Shown here one piece after another: positions 8,689-18,085 of a stretch of 64,000 bases of DNA (the stretch's first letter is position 1; the number at the start of each line of letters is the position of its first letter). A program made the translations under genes and the position numbers. Source of the stretch: Microvirga lupini (GTDB lineage Bacteria > Pseudomonadota > Alphaproteobacteria > Rhizobiales > Beijerinckiaceae); contig NZ_JACHWB010000012.1 in assembly GCF_014191055.1 (NCBI RefSeq), positions 1 through 64,000 of the forward strand, read 5' to 3'. The notes below the pieces were generated by a model. That model searched no databases, was not told the DNA's origin, and saw only the letters and a program-made list of their open reading frames with translations.

Positions 8689-10704
8689 TTAGAGATTGTG
8701 TGTCCGGAGAACCTTCTCGGCCACGGCTTCAGCGGTGATGCCGAAGTGCTTGTAAAGGTCCTTGTAGGGCGCGCTGGCGCCAAACCCATGCATGCCGACG
8801 AAAATTCCGTCGGGGCCGATGACCGAATCCCAGCCGAAGCGCACGGCCGCCTCGACCGCCACCTTGATCGGCGCATCGCCGACGATCTCGGCGCGAACCT
8901 TCTCGGGCTGGGCCAGGAACAGGTCGAGGGAGGGGACCGAGACCACGCGGGCCTCGAAGTTCTTCTCGGCCAGCAGCTTCTGGGCCGCGAGCGCAATTTC
9001 CACCTCGGAACCCGAGGCGAAGATCGTGGCGCGGGCCTTGCCCTGAGCAGGCGACAGCTCGTAGGCGCCGGTGGCCGAGAGGTTCTCAGCCCCGCCTACT
9101 TTCCGCACCTGCGGCAGGTTCTGGCGGGTCAGCGCCAGGGTCGAGGGGCCGTCGGTGCGCTCTAGCGCCATCTGCCAGCACTCGGCGGTTTCGACCGCGT
9201 CGGCCGGGCGGAACACGCGCATCTTCGGCATGGAGCGAAGCGCCGCCAGATGCTCCACCGGCTGGTGGGTCGGGCCGTCCTCGCCGAGGCCGATGGAATC
9301 GTGGGTCATCACATAGACGGCCGGAATGCCGGCGAGCGCTGCGATGCGCATCGCGGGACGGGCATAGTCGGTGAAGACCAGGAAGGTCGCGCCGGCCGGC
9401 ACGTAGCCGCCATGGAGCGCGATGCCGTTCATGGCTGCCGCCATGCCGTGCTCGCGGATGCCGTAATGGATGTAGCGGCCCGCATAATTGCCCGGCGAGA
9501 TGGCGTTGAGGTTCTTGGTCTTGGTGTTGTTGGAGGGCGTCAGGTCCGCCGAGCCCAGCACCAGCTCCGGCACCGCCTCGGTGATCACCTCCAGGGCGAT
9601 CTCGCTGGCCTTGCGGGTGGCGACGGCCTGCGGCTCGGCGATGAGCCGGTCCTTCAGCTTGGCGACCGCGTCGGCCAAGCCCTGCGGGCGCACGCCCTTC
9701 ACGCGGCGCTCGAACTCGGCGCGCTTCTCGGCCGGCAATGCCTTCAGGCGCTCGGCCCAGGCCTTGCGCTGGCGGCTGCCCTTCTTGCCTGCCTTCGCCC
9801 AGGCGCTGCGGATGTTGTCCGGGATCTCGAACGGCGCATGGCTCCAGCCGTAGGAGGCCTTGGCACCAGCCAGTTCCTCGGCGCCGAGGGGCTCGCCGTG
9901 GGCCTTTGAGGTGCCGGCCTTCTTCGGGGCGCCGTAGCCGATGGTGGTCTTGCAGGCGATCAGCGTCGGGCGGTCCGACTTCTGGGCGCGGGAAATGGCG
10001 CGCTGGATCGCCTTCTCGTCATGGCCATCCACGCGAACCGCGTTCCAGCCGCAGGCCTGGAAGCGCTTCACCTGATCGACCGAGTCGGAGAGCGACAGGG
10101 GGCCGTCGATGGAGATCTCGTTGTCGTCCCACAGGACGATCATGCGGTTGAGCTTCAGGTGGCCGGCGAGCGCAATGGCCTCCTGACTGATGCCTTCCAT
10201 CAGATCGCCGTCGGAGGCGAGCACATAGGTGTAGTGGTCGACGAGGTCGCTGCCGTATTCGGCATTCAGCATGCGCTCGGCGAGGGCGAAGCCCACCGCC
10301 GTGGCGATGCCCTGGCCGAGCGGCCCGGTGGTGGTCTCGACGCCCGGCGTCATGAAGTTCTCGGGATGGCCCGGGGTCTTGGAATCGAGCTTGCGGAAGT
10401 TCTTCAGCTCCTCGACCGTCATGCCCTTCACGCCGGTGAGGTGCAGGAGCGCGTAGAGCAGCATCGAGCCGTGGCCGGCCGACAGGATGAACCGGTCGCG
10501 GTCGGGCCAGGTCGGGTCGGCGGCATCGTATTTCAGGAACTTGGTGAACAGCACCGTGGCGATGTCGGCCGCGCCCATGGGCAGGCCCGGATGGCCGGAT
10601 TTGGCTGTTTCGACGGCGTCCATGGCGAGGACGCGCACGGCGTTCGCCAGATCGGAATGGGTGACGCGATCGGCGGAGACGGTATCTTGCACGGCGAGAT
10701 CCAC
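8689..10704 (-). CDS. tkt: Transketolase
   Basis: This is a 671-residue thiamine-diphosphate enzyme of full length that transfers two-carbon units in the pentose phosphate and Calvin pathways. Recognisable parts are the N-terminal [14 protein letters not shown] motif, the ThDP/metal-binding GDGDL-like segment ([13 protein letters not shown]) and the central [12 protein letters not shown] and [16 protein letters not shown] motifs. It is the first gene of the leftward block and diverges from the DUF4164-zapA unit. The 160-base divergent gap should hold both promoters and contains a perfect hairpin (10787-10793 with 10800-10806). Confidence 0.95.
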   Translation of the reverse strand: MDLAVQDTVSADRVTHSDLANAVRVLAMDAVETAKSGHPGLPMGAADIATVLFTKFLKYDAADPTWPDRDRFILSAGHGSMLLYALLHLTGVKGMTVEELKNFRKLDSKTPGHPENFMTPGVETTTGPLGQGIATAVGFALAERMLNAEYGSDLVDHYTYVLASDGDLMEGISQEAIALAGHLKLNRMIVLWDDNEISIDGPLSLSDSVDQVKRFQACGWNAVRVDGHDEKAIQRAISRAQKSDRPTLIACKTTIGYGAPKKAGTSKAHGEPLGAEELAGAKASYGWSHAPFEIPDNIRSAWAKAGKKGSRQRKAWAERLKALPAEKRAEFERRVKGVRPQGLADAVAKLKDRLIAEPQAVATRKASEIALEVITEAVPELVLGSADLTPSNNTKTKNLNAISPGNYAGRYIHYGIREHGMAAAMNGIALHGGYVPAGATFLVFTDYARPAMRIAALAGIPAVYVMTHDSIGLGEDGPTHQPVEHLAALRSMPKMRVFRPADAVETAECWQMALERTDGPSTLALTRQNLPQVRKVGGAENLSATGAYELSPAQGKARATIFASGSEVEIALAAQKLLAEKNFEARVVSVPSLDLFLAQPEKVRAEIVGDAPIKVAVEAAVRFGWDSVIGPDGIFVGMHGFGASAPYKDLYKHFGITAEAVAEKVLRTHNL

Positions 10705-10865
10705 AAGTCTTGAGGCCCCGCAACGGGGCGGCTGTCTGGAAAAGGCCCGGGCTCCTTATCACGGGGCAGGGGGGAGTCAAAGGCTCGAAGGGGCGTAATC
10801 CCCTTCTGGGCCGTTGCTCGTCGAGCCCTCCAGGCCTAGTGTCTTCCGCGATTCCCGGAGGCATG

Positions 10866-11159
10866 ATGGCGCCCACACTCGAAGAAGCGATGAAGCGGCT
10901 GGACATGGCCCTGGGCCTCCTTGAGGCATCGGTTTCCCGGCGCCTGGAGGCCGACAGACGGCGCGGCGGCCTGGAGACCGAGCTTCAGCTCATGCAGGAC
11001 GACCGAGCCCGCCTGGCGGTGGAACTCGACGGAGCGCTCACCCGCCTGCATCGCTTCGAGGCCGCCACCGACGACGTGAGCCGGCGGGTTCGCCAAGCCA
11101 TCGGGGCCGTCGAGACGGTTCTGGCCCAGGCCGGGCAGCTCGAACCCGAGGAAGGCTGA
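10866..11159 (+). CDS. DUF4164-type coiled-coil protein
   Basis: This is a 97-residue, highly charged, almost wholly helical protein, rich in Ala/Glu/Arg with heptad spacing. It resembles the small DUF4164 proteins that precede zapA in many Rhizobiales. Two adjacent ATGs (10863 and 10866) follow GGAGG at 10857-10861; the second has the better spacing. The zapA start is 4 bases after the stop. The function is unknown; a link to cell division is suggested only by the conserved neighbour. Confidence 0.75.
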   Translation: MAPTLEEAMKRLDMALGLLEASVSRRLEADRRRGGLETELQLMQDDRARLAVELDGALTRLHRFEAATDDVSRRVRQAIGAVETVLAQAGQLEPEEG

Positions 11160-11163
11160 AGCC

Positions 11164-11547
11164 ATGTCCCAGGTGACGGTGACCATTGCCGGCAGAACCT
11201 ACCGGATCGCCTGCGCCGAGGGCGAGGAGCGCCACCTCGAAGGGCTGGCCGCCTCCTACAACGCCCGCGTCGAGGAGATGCGGGCCACCTTCGGCCAAGT
11301 CGACGATATGCGCCTCCACGTCATGGCGGCGATCGCACAGGCCGACGAACTGCACGAAGCGAGAAAGCGGATCACGGCGCTTGCCGAGGAAGTGGCGATG
11401 CTCAACAGCGTCCACATCTATCGGGATGAGCGCCTTGAGCAAATCGAGGCAAGGCTCGCGGAGGGCATCCAGCGGGCTGCCGAGCGCATTGAGGAGCTGG
11501 CCCGCAGCCTCAACGGGGCAGGGCAGGTCGAGGCGGGTTCCAGGTGA
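11164..11547 (+). CDS. zapA: Cell division protein ZapA
   Basis: This is a 127-residue protein with the ZapA layout: an N-terminal beta-rich domain (VTVTIAGRTYRIAC, EGEERHLEGLA) followed by a long C-terminal coiled coil. ZapA bundles FtsZ protofilaments at the division ring. It follows the DUF4164 gene by 4 bases and precedes the 6S RNA and fthC, the standard order for this group. Confidence 0.9.
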   Translation: MSQVTVTIAGRTYRIACAEGEERHLEGLAASYNARVEEMRATFGQVDDMRLHVMAAIAQADELHEARKRITALAEEVAMLNSVHIYRDERLEQIEARLAEGIQRAAERIEELARSLNGAGQVEAGSR

Positions 11548-11694
11548 TCCTGTTGCGAATGTGCAGGGGGGCTGCTCTCATTCTCGGATGACTTCCCTCT
11601 CAGACATTCGCCTTGCCAAGCGAGCCGGGGAGGCGGGCCTGAAAGATCTCGCCGATCCGTCACTTTCCCCCTTCCCCCGGCGCGTCCCAATCCC

Positions 11695-11861
11695 TACATA
11701 GGAAAGGCGGGGCTGCGAGGCGCGTTAGGAGTTCATATTCCCCGGGGCCTTATCGATCCCAACGGGAGCTGTCCCTGCCCGGTCCGTGGACCGGAACATA
11801 CGGCGCCCACCTACTTTGTAGGTTCCCGGGATCGCTTCTCCGACGGCTTTTGTGGCTCCGC
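11695..11861 (+). ncRNA. ssrS: 6S RNA (alphaproteobacterial type) with its -10 element
   Basis: 6S RNA mimics an open promoter and binds sigma-70 RNA polymerase. The RNA spans about 11707-11861. The closing stem pairs GCGGGGC (11707-11713) with GCUCCGC (11855-11861), with one G-U pair. A hairpin with CCCACCUACUUUGUAGGU lies on the 3' side of the central region, as in alphaproteobacterial 6S RNAs. A TACATA -10 box at 11695-11700 places the first base near 11707. The position between zapA and fthC (ygfA) is the classical 6S location. The exact 3' end is inferred from pairing. Confidence 0.85.
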
Positions 11862-11866
11862 ACTTT

Positions 11867-12451
11867 ATGCATTCTCCGTCCCCTCCCCAACTGAAAGAGC
11901 GGCTTCGCCAAGAGGCCTTCGCCCGGCGCGACGGGCTCGACAAGGAGTTCCGCCACGAGGCTGCGGGGCGGATCAAGTCCCAGGCCCTCGACCTTCCCGA
12001 TCTCCAGGACGTGACGCCGGTGGGCGGCTATTGGCCGATTCGCACCGAGGTCGATCCGCGTCCGCTCATGGAAGCGCTGCTCGAGCGCGGGCAGGACGTG
12101 GCGCTCTCCCAGATCCTCCATCCTCATCTCAGCTGGCGTCTCTGGCAGCCTGGCGACGTGCTGGTCAAAGGCGGCTTCGGCGTGCGCGAGCCCGGACCTG
12201 ACGCGCCGGAAGTCTTCCCGAAAGCCCTGCTCGTTCCGCTGGTGGCCTTCGACCGCCGGGGAGGGCGCATCGGCTACGGCAAGGGACATTTCGACCGGGC
12301 CATCGCCGTGCTGGAAGACCAGCATCCCGTCTTGACCATCGGCCTGGCTTATGCGGTTCAGGAGATCGACGAGGTTCCGGTCGAACCCCACGACCGGCTC
12401 CTCGACGTTATCATCACGGAAGCCGAACTCATTCGGACGAAAACCGCTTAA
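11867..12451 (+). CDS. fthC: 5-formyltetrahydrofolate cyclo-ligase
   Basis: This is a 194-residue enzyme that converts 5-formyl-THF to 5,10-methenyl-THF with ATP. The family pattern R-x-E-V-D (IRTEVDPRP), the phosphate-binding FDRRGGRIGYGKGHFDR region and the conserved C-terminal VPVEPHDRLLD are present. An in-frame GTG at 11852 lies inside the 6S closing stem, so the ATG at 11867 (MHSPSPP) is the better start. No strong ribosome site precedes it, which fits production from the processed 6S-fthC transcript. The YmdB-like gene follows after 9 bases. Confidence 0.92.
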   Translation: MHSPSPPQLKERLRQEAFARRDGLDKEFRHEAAGRIKSQALDLPDLQDVTPVGGYWPIRTEVDPRPLMEALLERGQDVALSQILHPHLSWRLWQPGDVLVKGGFGVREPGPDAPEVFPKALLVPLVAFDRRGGRIGYGKGHFDRAIAVLEDQHPVLTIGLAYAVQEIDEVPVEPHDRLLDVIITEAELIRTKTA

Positions 12452-12460
12452 AGGTCCATC

Positions 12461-13282
12461 ATGCGTCTTCTTTTCCTCGGCGACATTGTCGGGCGGCCTG
12501 GCCGCAATGCGGTGACCGAACGCCTGCCCGGTCTTCGTGACCGCTGGCGGCTCGATTGCGTGGTCATCAACGGCGAGAACTCCGCCGGGGGCTTCGGCAT
12601 CAATGAGGCGATCTGCGACGAGATCCTGGCCGCCGGTGCCGACGCGATCACCCTGGGCAACCATTCCTGGGACCAGCGCGAGACGCTCGTCTTTATTGAG
12701 CGCCAGCCGCGGCTCCTGCGGCCTGTGAACTACCCGCAGGGCACGCCGGGGCGCGGCGCCAACCTCATCGACACCCGCTCCGGCCATCGGGTGCTCGTGG
12801 TCAACGTCATGGGTCGCCTCTACATGGACCCGCTGGACGATCCGTTTGCGGCCGTCGACCGGGAGCTCGAGACCTGCCCGATGGGGCAGGTGGCCGATGC
12901 CGTCATCATCGACGTCCATGCAGAGGCGACCAGCGAGAAGGAGGCCATGGGCCATTACTTCGACGGGCGGGCGAGCCTCGTGGTCGGCACCCACACGCAT
13001 GTGCCCACGGCCGATCACCGGGTTCTGTCGGGCGGCACGGCCTACATGTCGGACGCGGGCATGTGCGGCGACTACGATTCCGTGCTCGGCATGCAGAAGG
13101 AGGAATCGATCCGCCGCTTCATCCAGAAGACACCCGGCGCCCGCATGGAGCCGGCCCTGGGCGAGGGCACGCTCTCCGGCATTGCGGTCGAGACCGACGA
13201 TCGCACCGGCCTGGCCCGTCGCGTGGCGGCGGTTCGTCTCGGGCCGAACCTGGAAGAGACCTGGCCCCGGTTCTGGGACTGA
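12461..13282 (+). CDS. YmdB-like (TIGR00282) metallophosphoesterase
   Basis: This is a 273-residue calcineurin-like phosphoesterase. Metal-binding motifs appear in order: GDIVGRPGR (residues 7-15), VINGENSAGG, TLGNHSWD, DVHAEATSEK and GTHTHVPTAD. The Bacillus homologue YmdB hydrolyses 2',3'-cyclic nucleotides and affects RNA turnover; the substrate here is unproven. It is translated 9 bases after fthC and is probably co-transcribed with it. Confidence 0.9.
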   Translation: MRLLFLGDIVGRPGRNAVTERLPGLRDRWRLDCVVINGENSAGGFGINEAICDEILAAGADAITLGNHSWDQRETLVFIERQPRLLRPVNYPQGTPGRGANLIDTRSGHRVLVVNVMGRLYMDPLDDPFAAVDRELETCPMGQVADAVIIDVHAEATSEKEAMGHYFDGRASLVVGTHTHVPTADHRVLSGGTAYMSDAGMCGDYDSVLGMQKEESIRRFIQKTPGARMEPALGEGTLSGIAVETDDRTGLARRVAAVRLGPNLEETWPRFWD

Positions 13283-13346
13283 GGGAACTCTCCGTCTCTT
13301 GGCGCGGAGCGTCGCCGTTCCCATCTCTCCCGGCACGGAGGGACCG

Positions 13347-14042
13347 GTGGACGCGGATCTAGAGAAGACGGCAGGGCCGAAGACGAGCATCTATCGCGAG
13401 GAGAGCGAGTTCCACCGGGCGCACGAGCACCAGAGCGCCTCGGCCGTTCTGCGGGCCGTGATCGACGAAGCCAAGGGCGAGACGATCTCGATCCGCGAGA
13501 TTATCGAGGCTTTCGGCGAGCGCGCCTTCGGCTTCGTGCTGATCCTGTTCTCCCTGCCAAACTGCGTGCCGAACGTTCCCGGGATTGCCGGCATCGTCGG
13601 TACGCCCGTGCTCATCTTCGGCATCCAGATGATGCTGGGCCACAAGCGCCCCTGGCTGCCAGGCTTCATCCTGCGCCAGACGGTTTCCGTTTCAAAGTTC
13701 AAGCGCCTCATCGACGTCGCGGAGCCCAGGATGCAGAAGCTCGAAAGCTACTGCAAGCCGCGGCTGCTCACGCTCTTCGGTCCCCTCGGCGACCGGGTCG
13801 TGGGGCTCTTCGCCTTCCTGGTCGCCGTGTCGGTCCTGATCCCGTTCCCCGGCACCAACTTCCCGCCCTCCATCGCCCTCGTCATCGCGTCCATCGCGGT
13901 CATGGAGGAGGACGGCTATCTGCTCATCGTCGGCTACCTTATCGGTCTGGCGGGGCTCGCCTATACGGTGACGGTCCTGGGCGCGTCCTACCATCTCATC
14001 CTGGCCGCTATTCACAATCTGCCGGGCTGGCTCGGGTTCTAG
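13347..14042 (+). CDS. ExoD-family membrane protein
   Basis: This is a 231-residue protein with an N-terminal soluble part and several hydrophobic helices at about residues 55-75, 80-100, 155-180 and 185-225. It matches the ExoD family (exopolysaccharide synthesis, first described in Sinorhizobium), whose role is still poorly defined. A GTG start at 13347 is chosen: GGAGGGA sits just upstream and it leaves a normal ExoD length. The open frame upstream runs antiparallel through the coding part of the phosphoesterase and is an artefact. Confidence 0.8.
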   Translation: MDADLEKTAGPKTSIYREESEFHRAHEHQSASAVLRAVIDEAKGETISIREIIEAFGERAFGFVLILFSLPNCVPNVPGIAGIVGTPVLIFGIQMMLGHKRPWLPGFILRQTVSVSKFKRLIDVAEPRMQKLESYCKPRLLTLFGPLGDRVVGLFAFLVAVSVLIPFPGTNFPPSIALVIASIAVMEEDGYLLIVGYLIGLAGLAYTVTVLGASYHLILAAIHNLPGWLGF

Positions 14043-14174
14043 TTTTGCCGGACCTGCGCAAGAGGGCTTTGCCTGAAGCCCTTCGCCGCCTTATAAGCCT
14101 GCCATCGTCAACTTCTCCGGCCTGACGGGCGCCTCCCCATGAGGCGGCTCTCGGCCGACATTCCGGAGGCCCCC

Positions 14175-14921
14175 ATGGCCGGGCATTCACAGTTCAAGAA
14201 TATCATGCACCGCAAGGGCAAGGTGGACGCGGTGCGGTCCAAGGTGTTTTCCAAGCTCGCCCGCGAAATCACCGTGGCGGCCAAGATGGGCCTGCCCGAC
14301 CCTAACATGAACCCGCGCCTGCGCGCCGCGATCCTCGCCGCCCGCGCCGAGAACATGCCCAAGGACAACATCCAGCGCGCCATCAACAAGGCCTCCGGGG
14401 GCGACGCGGAGAACTACGACGAGATCCGCTACGAGGGCTACGGCCCTGGGGGTGCTGCCATCATCGTCGAGGCCATGACCGACAACCGCAACCGCACGGC
14501 TTCCGATATCCGCTCCTACTTCACCAAGAGCGGCGGCAACCTCGCCGAGACCGGCGCGGTCTCGTTCATGTTCGACCGCGTCGGCTATATCGAGTTCGGC
14601 CCGGACGTGGCTGATGCCGACGCCATGCTGGAGGCGGCCATCGATGCCGGCGCCGATGACGTGTCCTCCTCCGAGAACGGCCACGAGGTCTATTGCGACC
14701 AGGGGTCTCTCAACGAGGTGACCAAGGCGCTCGAGGACAAGTTCGGCGAGCCCAAGGCCTCCAAGCTCGTCTGGAAGCCCCAGACCCCGGTGGCTGTCGA
14801 CGACGAGACCGGCGAGAAGCTGATGAAGCTGATGGAATCGCTGGAGGAGCACGACGACGTTCAGAACGTCTACGGTAACTTCGAGCTCTCCGACGCCCTC
14901 ATGCAGAAGATGGCTGGTTGA
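14175..14921 (+). CDS. yebC: YebC/PmpR family DNA-binding regulatory protein
   Basis: This is a 248-residue protein of the YebC family, which includes transcription regulators and, in recent work, ribosome-associated factors that help with proline stretches. It begins with the invariant [15 protein letters not shown] and carries the EGYGPGGAA and [10 protein letters not shown] motifs. The ATG at 14175 has GGAGG 5 bases upstream and is the family start. It stands at the head of the yebC-ruvC-ruvA-ruvB order conserved in many proteobacteria. Confidence 0.95.
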   Translation: MAGHSQFKNIMHRKGKVDAVRSKVFSKLAREITVAAKMGLPDPNMNPRLRAAILAARAENMPKDNIQRAINKASGGDAENYDEIRYEGYGPGGAAIIVEAMTDNRNRTASDIRSYFTKSGGNLAETGAVSFMFDRVGYIEFGPDVADADAMLEAAIDAGADDVSSSENGHEVYCDQGSLNEVTKALEDKFGEPKASKLVWKPQTPVAVDDETGEKLMKLMESLEEHDDVQNVYGNFELSDALMQKMAG

Positions 14922-14936
14922 TTTAAGGTGTGCGTC

Positions 14937-15016
14937 GTGCCCAGGCTCGTCCCGGGTATCCACGTCTTCTTAACGGTTGATGGCGTGGATGGCCGGATCA
15001 GGTCCGGCCATGACGG
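14937..15016 (+). repeat. Palindromic intergenic repeat between yebC and ruvC
   Basis: A CCCGGGTATCCACGTCTT half is followed by a GCGTGGATGGCCGG and GGTCCGGCCATGAC half, so the element can fold into a long hairpin. A related element lies at 43549-43635. It belongs to the GGATCCACGTCT/GGCCGGGAC repeats scattered in Rhizobiales genomes. It fills the leader of ruvC and ends just before its ribosome site. Confidence 0.7.
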
Positions 15017-15029
15017 TGGAGAACAAGAA

Positions 15030-15533
15030 GTGACTGAGCGCGTCCGCATCCTCGGCCTCGATCCCGGCCTGCGCAACACGGGCTGGGGCGTCATTACCGT
15101 CGAGGGGACGAAGCTCTCCTACGTCGCCTGCGGGGTCGTGACCTCCGATGGGGACCTTGAGTTGGCGCTGCGCCTCAAGCAGCTCCATGATCGGCTCACC
15201 GATGTGATCCGGGCCTGGACGCCCGACGAGGTGTCCGTCGAGGAAACCTTCGTCAACAAGGACGCGCAGGCGACCCTCAAGCTCGGCCAGGCTCGCGCCA
15301 TGTCCTTGCTGGTCCCGGCCCTCCACGGCCTGCCGGTGGCGGAATACGGCGCCAATCAGGTCAAGAAGACCGTGGTGGGCGTCGGCCACGCGGACAAGGA
15401 TCAGGTCCAGGCCATGGTGAGGATCCTGCTGCCCAAGGCCGACTTCAAGAAGGCGGACGCCGCCGACGCGCTCGCCATCGCCATCGCCCACGCCCACCAC
15501 CGCAAGGCCCGCGCTTTGGCGGCGAGCTACTGA
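15030..15533 (+). CDS. ruvC: Crossover junction endodeoxyribonuclease RuvC
   Basis: This is a 167-residue Holliday-junction resolvase that cuts junctions symmetrically in concert with RuvAB. The RNase H-fold carboxylates are visible: Asp11 in LGLDPG, Glu71 in [10 protein letters not shown], and Asp143 and Asp146 in [15 protein letters not shown] start at 15030 gives the normal family length and has GGAGAA upstream. The open frame extends further 5', but that part is translated repeat DNA. Confidence 0.95.
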   Translation: MTERVRILGLDPGLRNTGWGVITVEGTKLSYVACGVVTSDGDLELALRLKQLHDRLTDVIRAWTPDEVSVEETFVNKDAQATLKLGQARAMSLLVPALHGLPVAEYGANQVKKTVVGVGHADKDQVQAMVRILLPKADFKKADAADALAIAIAHAHHRKARALAASY

Positions 15534-15548
15534 GACCGTTTGAAAAGG

Positions 15549-15684
15549 TGTCATCCCGGACGGACCGAAGCGCAGATCCGGGAGCGCTGTGAGAACAAAG
15601 CGCGACCAAAGGCTTCCCTTCCAGGGGAAACAGTGTTTTATCCGGCTGACGATCCCGGGTTCTGCTCCGCAGCCCCGGGATGAC
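15549..15684 (+). repeat. Palindromic repeat, GTCATCCCGG family, between ruvC and ruvA
   Basis: The element begins with GTCATCCCGGACGGACC and ends with CAGCCCCGGGATGAC, an outer inverted pair, with further pairing inside. It occupies nearly all of the 170-base ruvC-ruvA gap. A related copy with perfect 15-base ends lies at 34654-34751. Confidence 0.7.
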
Positions 15685-15704
15685 CGCGAGGGGTGAAGAA
15701 CAAC

Positions 15705-16322
15705 GTGATCGGCAAACTCAAAGGGACAGTCGATTCCTACGGCGAGGATTTCGTGATCCTCGACGTGCACGGGGTCGGCTATGTGGTCCACTGCTCCTCC
15801 CGCACCCTCCAGAATCTGCCGCCCACGGGCGAGGCGGCGGTGCTCTCCATCGAGACCCATGTGCGCGAGGACATGATCCGCCTCTTCGGCTTCCGGTCGG
15901 ATTCCGAGCGCGAATGGTTCCGGCTGCTCCAGAGCGTGCAGGGCGTGGGCTCCAAGGTGGCGCTCGGCATCCTGTCGGTGCTCGATCCCGGCAGCTTGGC
16001 AACGGCCATCGCCACCGGAGACAAGGCCTCGGTCGCCCGTGGCCCTGGCGTCGGCCCCAAGCTCGCCCAGCGCATCGTCTCGGAACTCAAGGACAAGGCC
16101 CCGGCCTTCGCGGCCGTCGACCCGGCCCTGATCCGCCTCACCGGCGCGGTCGAGGACAACAGCGCTCCGGCGCCCGTGGCGGACGCCATCTCGGCGCTGG
16201 TCAACCTCGGCTATCCCCAGGTCCAGGCCTCCGCGGCCGTCGCCGCCGCCATGAAGCAGGCGGGCGACGAAGCGGAAGCCAAGACGCTCATTCGGCTGGG
16301 GCTGAGGGAACTGGCGCGGTAA
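15705..16322 (+). CDS. ruvA: Holliday junction DNA helicase subunit RuvA
   Basis: This is a 205-residue protein that binds four-way junctions as a tetramer and recruits RuvB. Domain I starts with [19 protein letters not shown], domain II has the two helix-hairpin-helix motifs ([23 protein letters not shown]), and a C-terminal domain (about residues 150-205) contacts RuvB. The GTG at 15705 gives the family start; a GTG four codons earlier (15693) is possible but lies right on its GAGGG. Confidence 0.95.
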   Translation: MIGKLKGTVDSYGEDFVILDVHGVGYVVHCSSRTLQNLPPTGEAAVLSIETHVREDMIRLFGFRSDSEREWFRLLQSVQGVGSKVALGILSVLDPGSLATAIATGDKASVARGPGVGPKLAQRIVSELKDKAPAFAAVDPALIRLTGAVEDNSAPAPVADAISALVNLGYPQVQASAAVAAAMKQAGDEAEAKTLIRLGLRELAR

Positions 16323-16387
16323 GTGGATTTCTTCTCCTTACTGCGCTCGCTGGGAATGACAGGAAGGTTCGCGCTCGCCCCGAGGGC

Positions 16388-16426
16388 GTTCCTGTTTTGA
16401 TCTTGTTAAAGATGGCGCATTACATG
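16388..16426 (+). promoter_or_regulatory. Possible ruvB promoter overlapping a degenerate LexA box
   Basis: TTGATC (16397-16402) and TACATG (16421-16426) are spaced by 18 bases. Overlapping the -35 is GTTC-N7-GATC (16388-16402), one base away from the alphaproteobacterial LexA direct repeat GTTC-N7-GTTC. ruvAB is SOS-controlled in many bacteria, which makes the near-match plausible but not secure. Confidence 0.35.
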
Positions 16427-16464
16427 CAAAACGACTATATGAAGCCTTTGGAAGGTAAGCCTCT

Positions 16465-17511
16465 TTGACCGATTCCCGCCGCCTGATCAGCCCCGAAAAG
16501 CGCGAGGACGATGTTGATGCGTCGATCCGGCCGCTCTCGCTCGACGATTTCACGGGCCAGAAGGCCGCGCGGGCCAATCTCCAGATCTTCATCAATGCCG
16601 CCAAGGCGCGCGGCGATGCCCTCGACCACGTGCTCTTCGTCGGCCCACCAGGGCTGGGCAAGACCACTCTGGCCCAGATCGTCGCCCGCGAGCTCGGGGT
16701 CAATTTCCGCTCGACCTCCGGCCCGGTGATCGCCAAGGCGGGCGATCTGGCGGCCCAGCTCACCAACCTGGAAGAGCGCGACGTGCTCTTCATCGACGAG
16801 ATCCACCGCCTCAACCCGGCAGTGGAGGAAATTCTCTATCCGGCCATGGAGGATTACCAGCTCGACCTGATCATTGGCGAGGGCCCGGCCGCCCGCTCGG
16901 TGAAGATCGAGCTGCCGAAATTCACCCTGGTCGGCGCCACGACCCGGGCGGGCCTGCTCACCACGCCGCTCCGCGACCGCTTCGGCATCCCGATCCGGCT
17001 CGAGTTCTACACCGTGGACGAACTGGAGCTCATCGTGCGCCGCGGCGCCCGGGTGCTGGGCTTAGGCATGAGCGAGGAGGGCGCCAACGAGATTGCGCGG
17101 CGCTCCCGCGGCACGCCCCGCATTGCCGGCCGCCTCCTGCGCCGCGTGCGGGATTTTGCCATCGTCGAGGGCGTCCAGACCGTCTCCCGCGACCTTGCGG
17201 ACAAGTCCCTGCGCCTCCTCGACGTGGACCCCATCGGCCTCGACCTCATGGACCGCAAGTACCTGACCATGATCGCCAATTCCTTCGGGGGCGGCCCGGT
17301 CGGCATCGAGACGATTGCTGCGGCCCTGTCCGAGCCGCGCGACGCCATTGAGGACATCATCGAGCCCTACCTGATCCAGAAGGGCTTCGTGCAGCGCACC
17401 CCGCGCGGCCGCATCCTCACCCCCCATGCCTTCAAGCACCTCGGCATTCCGGAGCCCACCCGCGAGACCGTGGCGCAGTTCGGGCTGTTCGGCGGAGATG
17501 CGGATGAGTGA
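16465..17511 (+). CDS. ruvB: Holliday junction DNA helicase motor RuvB
   Basis: This is a 348-residue AAA+ ATPase that drives branch migration as hexameric rings. Walker A is GPPGLGKTT (residues 60-68) and Walker B is FIDEIH (109-114). The sensor region GATTRAG and the C-terminal winged-helix GRILTPHAF are intact. The start is a TTG at 16465 with GGAAGG about 9 bases upstream; it gives the family N-terminus. Its stop overlaps an in-frame ATG of the ybgC frame (ATGAGTGA). Confidence 0.95.
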   Translation: MTDSRRLISPEKREDDVDASIRPLSLDDFTGQKAARANLQIFINAAKARGDALDHVLFVGPPGLGKTTLAQIVARELGVNFRSTSGPVIAKAGDLAAQLTNLEERDVLFIDEIHRLNPAVEEILYPAMEDYQLDLIIGEGPAARSVKIELPKFTLVGATTRAGLLTTPLRDRFGIPIRLEFYTVDELELIVRRGARVLGLGMSEEGANEIARRSRGTPRIAGRLLRRVRDFAIVEGVQTVSRDLADKSLRLLDVDPIGLDLMDRKYLTMIANSFGGGPVGIETIAAALSEPRDAIEDIIEPYLIQKGFVQRTPRGRILTPHAFKHLGIPEPTRETVAQFGLFGGDADE

Positions 17512-17526
17512 GAAGCGCGACGCCAA

Positions 17527-17652
17527 CACCTCCCCCTTGAGGGGGGAGGTCGCGCCGGAGGCGCGGGAGGGGGTGAGTAGCGCGACATCTCCGAACGTTG
17601 TGGTGCCACCCCGCCCCAGCCTGCCGGCTGACCCTCCCCCTCAAGGGGAGGG
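17527..17652 (+). repeat. Palindromic repeat, CTCCCCTTGAGGGGGAG family, in the ybgC 5' region
   Basis: A stem CCTCCCCCTTGAGGGGGG near the left end is matched by CCCTCCCCCTCAAGGGGAGG at the right end, about 125 bases in all. A related element lies between serC and serA (37462-37625) and a short one after tolB. This copy has no stop codon in the ybgC frame and spans about 42 codons. Confidence 0.8.
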
Positions 17653-17680
17653 TGGGCACTATCCTCATCTCTCCGGCTTC

Positions 17681-18085
17681 ATGCAGGACGGCGCCCACAT
17701 CCTGCCGATTCGCGTCTATTACGAGGACACGGATTTCTCGGCCCGCGTCTATCACGCCAGCTATCTCCGCTTCATGGAGCGGGGTCGCACGGAGCTGTTG
17801 CGGGCGGTCGAGGTGGCGCAGTCCGATCTACACGCGGACATGGATGGCCTCGCGTTCGTGGTCCGCAAGATGAATATCGATTTCCGCGGCGGCGCCGTCA
17901 TGGATGACGTGCTCACCATCGTGACCCGCCCCAAGGAGATGCGCGGCGCGTCAATGACCCTCGCTCAAGAGGTTCGGCGGGGCGAAGAGGTCCTGGTCGC
18001 AGCCGATGTCATGGTCGCGGCCGTGAGGGGAGGGCGCGCCGTGCGGATCCCGGACGAGCTGCGGGCGGCGCTCTCGACGCCTTAG
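17681..18085 (+). CDS. ybgC: Tol-Pal-associated acyl-CoA thioesterase YbgC
   Basis: This is a hotdog-fold thioesterase of 134 residues if begun at ATG 17681. The core reads RVYYEDTDFSARVYHASY, with the catalytic Asp in the YEDTD motif, as in YbgC/4-hydroxybenzoyl-CoA thioesterases. It heads the tol-pal group as in many proteobacteria. The frame is open back to ATG 17504, which overlaps the ruvB stop and has GGCGGAG upstream. Starting there would give 193 residues, with about 42 encoded by a palindromic repeat. ATG 17681 has no clear ribosome site, so the true start is unresolved. Confidence 0.85.
   Translation: MQDGAHILPIRVYYEDTDFSARVYHASYLRFMERGRTELLRAVEVAQSDLHADMDGLAFVVRKMNIDFRGGAVMDDVLTIVTRPKEMRGASMTLAQEVRRGEEVLVAADVMVAAVRGGRAVRIPDELRAALSTP

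Noticed and set aside
5214-10704. Calvin-cycle operon implying autotrophy
   Set aside because: tkt, gap, pgk and a Calvin-type fba are grouped, but there is no RuBisCO, phosphoribulokinase or cbbR; this order is common in heterotrophic Rhizobiales.
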